DNA from: Rhodobacteraceae bacterium UBA6236
GTDB taxonomy: Bacteria > Pseudomonadota > Alphaproteobacteria > Rhodobacterales > Rhodobacteraceae
Length of the DNA stretch: 36,604 bases
Reading direction: 5' to 3'
Assembly: GCA_002440945.1 (NCBI GenBank)
Contig: DJWG01000021.1
Coordinates: 3,313 to 39,916, forward strand
Position numbers and translations under genes: made by a program. The notes below the pieces were generated by a model. The model did not search any database, was not told the DNA's origin, and saw only the letters and a program-made list of their open reading frames with translations. Positions 32,357-36,604 of this stretch are shown piece by piece. How positions within the stretch are numbered: position 1 is the first letter of the stretch; every line of letters starts with the position of its first letter.

Positions 32357-33193
32357 CTAGAGACTGGTGCGCAGGTGCCAGAGTTCGGGGAAAAGCTCGA
32401 CCTCGAGCATCCGACGCAGGTAGGGGACGCCGCCGGTGCCGCCGGTGCCGCGTTTCAGGCCGATGATCCGTTCGACGGTGGTCACATGGTTGAAGCGCCA
32501 CCGGCGGAAGTAGTCTTCCAGATCGACCAGCTTTTCGGCCAGTTCGTACAATTCCCAATGCGCGTCAGGGGCGGCGTAGACCTGCGCCCAGGCGGCCTCG
32601 ACGCCCGGCGATTCCGTCCAGGGCTGCGCGAGGTCGCGGGCGAGGGCTTCGGACGGGACGGGAAGACCCGCGCGCGCAAGGGCACGGATCGCCTCGTCAT
32701 AAAGCGAGGGGCGGGCGAGTTCCTCCGTCAGCCGCGCCAGAACCTCGGGGCGGTGGGCATGGGGGCGCAGCATCGCCGGGTTGCGGTTGCCGCAGGCAAA
32801 TTCGATCAGGCGGTATTGCCAGGACTGAAAGCCCGACGATTGCCCGAGGCTGCCGCGAAAGGTGGTGTATTCCGACGGCGTCATGGTGCGCAGCACGTCC
32901 CAGGCGGAATTCAGCTGCTCCATGATCCGCGAGACGCGGGCCAGCATCTTGAAGGCGGGTTGCAGGCGGCCTTCGGCGATGGCGCGGCGCGCGGCAGAAA
33001 GTTCGTGCAGCATGAGACGCATCCAAAGTTCGGAGGTCTGGTGCTGGATGATGAACAGCATCTCGTCATGCGCGGCGCTTAGGGGATGCTGGGCCGACAG
33101 GATCGTATCAAGCGAGAGGTAATCGCCATAGGACATGCGCCCGTCGAAGGACATCTGCGCGCCTTCGTCCGCAGGGTCGTAAGCCTTTGCCAT
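32357..33193 (-). CDS. kynA: Tryptophan 2,3-dioxygenase
   Basis: A 278-aa haem enzyme that opens the indole ring of tryptophan to N-formylkynurenine, the first step of kynurenine breakdown. [55 protein letters not shown] and [17 protein letters not shown] (haem-ligand His region) are typical, ending in [13 protein letters not shown]. The ATG at 33193 has GAGGAGG upstream; the long open frame beyond it is only the shadow of kynU. It starts 11 nt after kynU in one operon. Confidence 0.94.
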   Translation of the reverse strand: MAKAYDPADEGAQMSFDGRMSYGDYLSLDTILSAQHPLSAAHDEMLFIIQHQTSELWMRLMLHELSAARRAIAEGRLQPAFKMLARVSRIMEQLNSAWDVLRTMTPSEYTTFRGSLGQSSGFQSWQYRLIEFACGNRNPAMLRPHAHRPEVLARLTEELARPSLYDEAIRALARAGLPVPSEALARDLAQPWTESPGVEAAWAQVYAAPDAHWELYELAEKLVDLEDYFRRWRFNHVTTVERIIGLKRGTGGTGGVPYLRRMLEVELFPELWHLRTSL

Positions 33194-33204
33194 CCTGCCT
33201 CCTC

Positions 33205-34401
33205 TCAGGTCACGCGGGCGCGGACCTTGTATTCGGGGCGGTCCCAGAGCCGTTCCGCCATGATCGTTCCGAGGATCTTCACCGCGCCCGCCACATCGGC
33301 GTCCGAGGTGTAAAGCGGCGTGAAGCCGAAGCGCAGGATGTCGGGGGCGCGGAAATCGCCGATGACGCCATGCGCGATCAGCGCCTGCATGATCGCGTAG
33401 CCTTCCGGGTGGCGGAAGCTGACCTGGCTGCCGCGGCGTTCGGGATCGCGGGGGGTGGCAAGGATCAGGTCCGGGCAGGCGGCCTCGACCCCCTTGATGA
33501 AGGCTTGGGTCAACTCGGTGGAGCGGGCGCGGATATCGGCCATCTCGACCCGGTCCCAGATGTCGAGCGAGGCATCGAGGGCGGCGAGTTGCAGGACCGG
33601 GGGCGTGCCAACGCGCATCCGTTCGATCCCGGCGCCGGGGCGGTAGTCGGGATCGAAGGCAAAGGGGGCCTCGTGGCCAAGCCAGCCGGACAGGGCGGGG
33701 CGGGCGCGGTCGATGTGGCGGGGCGCCACATAGATGAAGGCCGGGCCGCCGGGGCCGGAGTTGAGGTATTTGTAGGTGCAGCCGACGGCGAAATCGGCGT
33801 CTCCGCCGGTTACATCGACGGGCAGCGCGCCCGCCGAATGCGCCAGATCCCAGACTGCAAGCGCGCCCGCGGCATGGGCCTTGGCCGTCAGCGCGGCCAT
33901 GTCGTGGCGGCGGCCGGTGCGGTAATCGACTTCGGTCAGCATGAGGACGGCTACGGTTTCGTCGATGGCATCCGCCACGTCTTCCGGCGCGACAGTGCGG
34001 AGTTGGTAGTCGGGGCCCAGCGTCCGGCAGAGGCCCTGCGCCATGTAGAGGTCCGATGGGAAGTTGCCGGTGTCCGACAGGATCACCCGGCGATCCGGGT
34101 TCATCTCGAGGCACGACGCCAGGGCCTGGTAGACCTTGATCGAGAGCGTATCGCCCAATGTCACCGTTCCGGGCGCCGCGCCGATCAGGCGGCCGATGCG
34201 GGTGCCTAGACGGGTCGGCATCTCCATCCAGCCGGCCTTGTTCCAGCCGGTGATCAGCATCTGGCCCCATTCCTTCGTCACGCAGTCCTGTACGCGCTGG
34301 GCGGTGGCAGAAGGGAGCGGACCGAGCGAGTTGCCGTCGAGGTAGATCACGCCCTCGGGCAGGTCGAAAAGGGCGCGGGTGGCGGCGAAATCGGTGGTCA
34401 T
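33205..34401 (-). CDS. kynU: Kynureninase
   Basis: A 398-aa PLP enzyme that splits kynurenine into anthranilate and alanine. [12 protein letters not shown] at the N-terminus, [14 protein letters not shown], and [15 protein letters not shown] with the PLP lysine K211. The ATG at 34401 has AAAGGA upstream. It is the first gene of kynU-kynA. No kynurenine formamidase gene is in this window, so that step must be encoded elsewhere. Confidence 0.94.
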   Translation of the reverse strand: MTTDFAATRALFDLPEGVIYLDGNSLGPLPSATAQRVQDCVTKEWGQMLITGWNKAGWMEMPTRLGTRIGRLIGAAPGTVTLGDTLSIKVYQALASCLEMNPDRRVILSDTGNFPSDLYMAQGLCRTLGPDYQLRTVAPEDVADAIDETVAVLMLTEVDYRTGRRHDMAALTAKAHAAGALAVWDLAHSAGALPVDVTGGDADFAVGCTYKYLNSGPGGPAFIYVAPRHIDRARPALSGWLGHEAPFAFDPDYRPGAGIERMRVGTPPVLQLAALDASLDIWDRVEMADIRARSTELTQAFIKGVEAACPDLILATPRDPERRGSQVSFRHPEGYAIMQALIAHGVIGDFRAPDILRFGFTPLYTSDADVAGAVKILGTIMAERLWDRPEYKVRARVT

Positions 34402-34543
34402 GGGATGGTCCTTTCAGAAGTCGCAGGCAGGGTGGCGATTGGCGCGGGCCTTTGCAAGAGGGGCGCACCGGATTGCGTGGCGGGCGGCGGGCCCAGAGGT
34501 TATCCTTTGCACGGGACGGCGGGCGGCGACGCCTCAGGCGCGG

Positions 34544-34565
34544 GAGTATTTGGGCAAAGAAGAAG
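34544..34565 (+). repeat. Dispersed repeat copy, GAGTATTTGGG type
   Basis: Differs from the copy at 18910 at one base (GGGC for GGAC). It follows GCCTCAGGCG and ends 16 nt before the methyltransferase-like gene, in the divergent region between that gene and kynU. Confidence 0.7.
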
Positions 34566-34581
34566 GGCCGGGGAGAAGGCG

Positions 34582-35028
34582 ATGGGGTTGGGAAAGACGA
34601 TCGACATTCCGCCGGTGTGGCTTTTGGGGTTTCTGGGGCTGAGCTACGGGGTGGCGCGGCTTTGGCCGGTGCGGGTGCCGGGACTGGCGATGCTGGGGCT
34701 GGTGCTGGCGGCGCTTGGGCTTGGGCTTTTGCTGGGGGCCGCGGCGCAGATGCTGGCGCGGCGGACGACGGTGCATCCGCATGGAGCGCCGGCGGTCCTT
34801 GTGACCAGCGGCCTTTTCCGTCTGAGCCGCAACCCGATCTATCTGGGGGATGCGCTGATCCTAGCGGGGCTGACGCTGTGGTGGGACGGGTTGGTGGCGC
34901 TGGTTCTGGTGGCGGTGTTCGTGGGGCTGATCACGCGGCGGTTCATCCGGCCCGAGGAAGCGCGCCTGCGGGCGGGGTTCGGACCTGCGGCGGAGGCTTT
35001 CATGGCGCGGACGCGGCGCTGGATCTGA
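34582..35028 (+). CDS. Isoprenylcysteine/phospholipid methyltransferase-like membrane protein
   Basis: A 148-aa integral membrane protein with about four helices ([63 protein letters not shown]). It ends with the family's cofactor-binding signature: [19 protein letters not shown] and [14 protein letters not shown]. Members of the ICMT/PEMT superfamily methylate prenyl-cysteines or lipids; in bacteria the substrate is mostly unknown. I start it at ATG 34582 (GGGGAGAAGG upstream) rather than at an earlier start in the same open frame. Confidence 0.82.
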   Translation: MGLGKTIDIPPVWLLGFLGLSYGVARLWPVRVPGLAMLGLVLAALGLGLLLGAAAQMLARRTTVHPHGAPAVLVTSGLFRLSRNPIYLGDALILAGLTLWWDGLVALVLVAVFVGLITRRFIRPEEARLRAGFGPAAEAFMARTRRWI

Positions 35029-35036
35029 CGGAAGAA

Positions 35037-35055
35037 GGGGCGCCAGCGGCGCCCC
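35037..35055. terminator. Stem-loop between the convergent methyltransferase-like gene and glnA
   Basis: GGGGCGCC (35037-35044) pairs with GGCGCCCC (35048-35055) across a 3-nt loop. On the minus strand it is followed by TTCTTCC, 23 nt after the glnA stop, so it is a reasonable terminator for glnA. Confidence 0.65.
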
Positions 35056-35077
35056 ATTTGGTACCCTGTTCCGCCGA

Positions 35078-36487
35078 TCAGCAGGAATAATACATCGCGT
35101 ATTCGATCGGGTGCGGGGTGTGTTCGTAGGCGTAGACCTCTTCCCACTTCAGCGCGACGTAGGAGTCGAGCTGATCCTTGGTGAAGACATCGCCCTGAAG
35201 CAGGAATTCGTAATCCTTTTCCAGTTCCTCAAGCGCCTCGCGGAGCGAGCCGCAGACGGTCGGGATTTCGGCCAGTTCTTCCGGCGGCAGGTCGTAGAGA
35301 TCCTTGTCCGAGGCGGGGCCCGGGTCGATCTTGTTGCGGATGCCGTCGAGGCCGGCCATCAGCAGCGCCGCGAAGCACAGGTAGGGGTTGGCGCTGGGAT
35401 CGGGGAAGCGAGCTTCGACGCGCTTGGCCTTCGGCGATTCGGTCCACGGAATACGGACCGCGCCCGAGCGGTTGCGGGCCGAATAGGCGCGCAGCACCGG
35501 GGCTTCGAAGCCGGGGATCAGGCGCTTGTAGCTGTTGGTCGAGGGGTTGGTCAGGGCATTGAGCGCCTTGGCGTGTTTCAGGATGCCGCCGATGAAATAC
35601 AGCGCCTCCTGGCTCAGGTCGGCATATTTGTCGCCCGCGAAGACCGGCTTGCCGTTCTTCCAGATCGACATGTTGACGTGCATCCCCGAGCCGTTGTCGC
35701 CCTTCATCGGCTTCGGCATGAAGGTGACCGATTTGCCATAGGCGTGGGCCACGTTGTGGATCACATATTTGTATTTCTGCATGTTGTCGGCCTGTTCGAC
35801 CAGACCGCCGAAGATCATGCCCAGTTCGTGCTGGCAGGTGGCAACCTCGTGGTGGTGCTTGTCGACCTTGATCCCCATGCGCTTCATGGTCGACAGCATT
35901 TCGCCGCGCAGGTCCTGCGCCTCGTCGATCGGGTTCACGGGGAAATAGCCGCCCTTGAAGCCGGCGCGATGCGACTGGTTGCCGGATTCATATTCGCTGT
36001 CGGTGTTCCAGGCGGCCGCATGGGCGTCAAGCTGGTAGGACACCTTCTGCGGCGTCACCGAAAAGCGCACGTCGTCGAAGATGAAGAATTCGGCTTCCGG
36101 GCCGAAATAGGCCGTGTCGCCGATGCCCGAGGAGCGCAGGTAGGATTCGGCCTTTTCGGCGGTGCCGCGCGGGTCGCGGCTGTAGGGCTCGCCGGTGTCG
36201 GGTTCGGCCACGTTGCAATGCACACAGAGGGTCTTTTCGGCGTAGAACGGGTCGAGGTAGACCGAGCCCGCATCGGGCATCAGCTTCATGTCGGACTGGT
36301 CGATCGATTTCCAGCCGGCGATGCTGGATCCGTCGAACATGAAGCCTTCCTCGAAGAACTCTTCATCCACGAGATCGGAAACCAGCGTCACATGCTGAAG
36401 CTTGCCCTTGGGGTCGGTGAAGCGGATATCGACGTATTCGATTTCCTCGTCCTTGATCAGCTTCAGAGCATCCTTGATCTTGCTCAT
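35078..36487 (-). CDS. glnA: Glutamine synthetase type I
   Basis: A 469-aa dodecameric GSI that makes glutamine from glutamate, ammonia and [64 protein letters not shown] and [14 protein letters not shown] line the active site. The adenylylation site [11 protein letters not shown] is present with Tyr398, so the enzyme should be controlled by GlnE and PII. It follows glnB 69 nt downstream in the usual glnBA order. That gap holds a small hairpin (GGGCGC and GCGCCC on the minus strand) that may tune glnA expression. Confidence 0.97.
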   Translation of the reverse strand: MSKIKDALKLIKDEEIEYVDIRFTDPKGKLQHVTLVSDLVDEEFFEEGFMFDGSSIAGWKSIDQSDMKLMPDAGSVYLDPFYAEKTLCVHCNVAEPDTGEPYSRDPRGTAEKAESYLRSSGIGDTAYFGPEAEFFIFDDVRFSVTPQKVSYQLDAHAAAWNTDSEYESGNQSHRAGFKGGYFPVNPIDEAQDLRGEMLSTMKRMGIKVDKHHHEVATCQHELGMIFGGLVEQADNMQKYKYVIHNVAHAYGKSVTFMPKPMKGDNGSGMHVNMSIWKNGKPVFAGDKYADLSQEALYFIGGILKHAKALNALTNPSTNSYKRLIPGFEAPVLRAYSARNRSGAVRIPWTESPKAKRVEARFPDPSANPYLCFAALLMAGLDGIRNKIDPGPASDKDLYDLPPEELAEIPTVCGSLREALEELEKDYEFLLQGDVFTKDQLDSYVALKWEEVYAYEHTPHPIEYAMYYSC

Positions 36488-36556
36488 CCCAGTGTGTCCT
36501 TTCGGGTTTCGTGTTGCGGGTGGGGCGCCGGGTGGCGCGCCCGGAATGGGGCGGGG

Positions 36557-36604
36557 TCAGATCGCGTCTTCGCCGGTTTCGCCGGTGCGGATGCGGATCA
36601 CCTG
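36557..36604 (-). CDS. glnB: PII signal protein GlnB, last 15 codons
   Basis: The window ends inside this gene. The visible C-terminus, QVIRIRTGETGEDAI, is the conserved PII ending. PII senses glutamine, 2-oxoglutarate and ATP/ADP and controls GlnA adenylylation; its position directly upstream of glnA fits the glnBA operon. Confidence 0.9.
   Translation of the reverse strand, partial: QVIRIRTGETGEDAI

Noticed and set aside
32357..34468. The tryptophan dioxygenase frame extended upstream to 703 codons as a possible fusion
   Set aside because: The part beyond 33193 is the out-of-frame shadow of kynU; the dioxygenase has its own ATG with a strong ribosome-binding site.

Overview
The window looks like a chromosomal segment of a high-GC alphaproteobacterium, most likely Rhodobacteraceae/Paracoccaceae. 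The reasons are the gene content and order, a GTTC-N7-GTTC LexA-type box (the alphaproteobacterial form), a class I (DhnA-type) fructose-bisphosphate aldolase downstream of pgk, and an intergenic repeat of a style I associate with this family. I see no rRNA, tRNA, CRISPR array, transposase or phage gene. Most of the window is densely packed, translationally coupled genes.

Left third (1-12.6 kb). After the 5' part of an enoyl-CoA hydratase gene comes a large phosphonate (C-P lyase) locus. phnF-G-H-I-J-K-L-M run on the + strand with 1-14 nt overlaps except a 6-nt gap before phnL. A second, divergent PhnM-type amidohydrolase lies on the - strand. Then phnC-D-E1-E2 (the ABC importer) and a hexapeptide-repeat acyltransferase of the phosphonate-associated type run on the + strand. 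The same near-palindrome (core TCATYCGRATGA) occurs before phnF, phnC and the second phnM, and is a good candidate PhnF operator. At phnF and phnC it lies 17-18 nt downstream of a Pho-box-like direct repeat. The main anomaly is PhnJ: the operon is intact and in frame, yet PhnJ has only one of the four cysteines conserved in the characterised enzyme.

Middle (12.6-22.1 kb). A DGC-domain protein sits behind an FNR/CRP-type site. Four coupled - strand genes follow: a PlcP/LpxH-like metallophosphoesterase, a GT21-like glycosyltransferase, a DedA/VTT-like membrane protein and a GT2 glycosyltransferase, which together look like a membrane glycolipid unit. A radical SAM protein of the PA0069 type sits right behind a candidate SOS box. 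Next are ppx/gppA and rlmE, a small Hint-domain protein with an altered motif, an AT-richer stretch with no convincing gene, and a FAD-dependent amine oxidase.

Right part (22.2-36.6 kb). A divergent pair of peptidoglycan enzymes (DUF882/MepK-like and a YcbB-like L,D-transpeptidase) is followed by a coupled lpxD-acyl carrier protein-ketosynthase unit. Then come pgk and class I aldolase (- strand), two tandem cyclophilins (cytoplasmic and exported), a THUMP/SAM RNA methyltransferase, kynU-kynA (tryptophan catabolism), a small isoprenylcysteine-methyltransferase-like membrane protein, glnA, and the last 15 codons of glnB.

All functions are read from sequence motifs and family memory. No database search was run.
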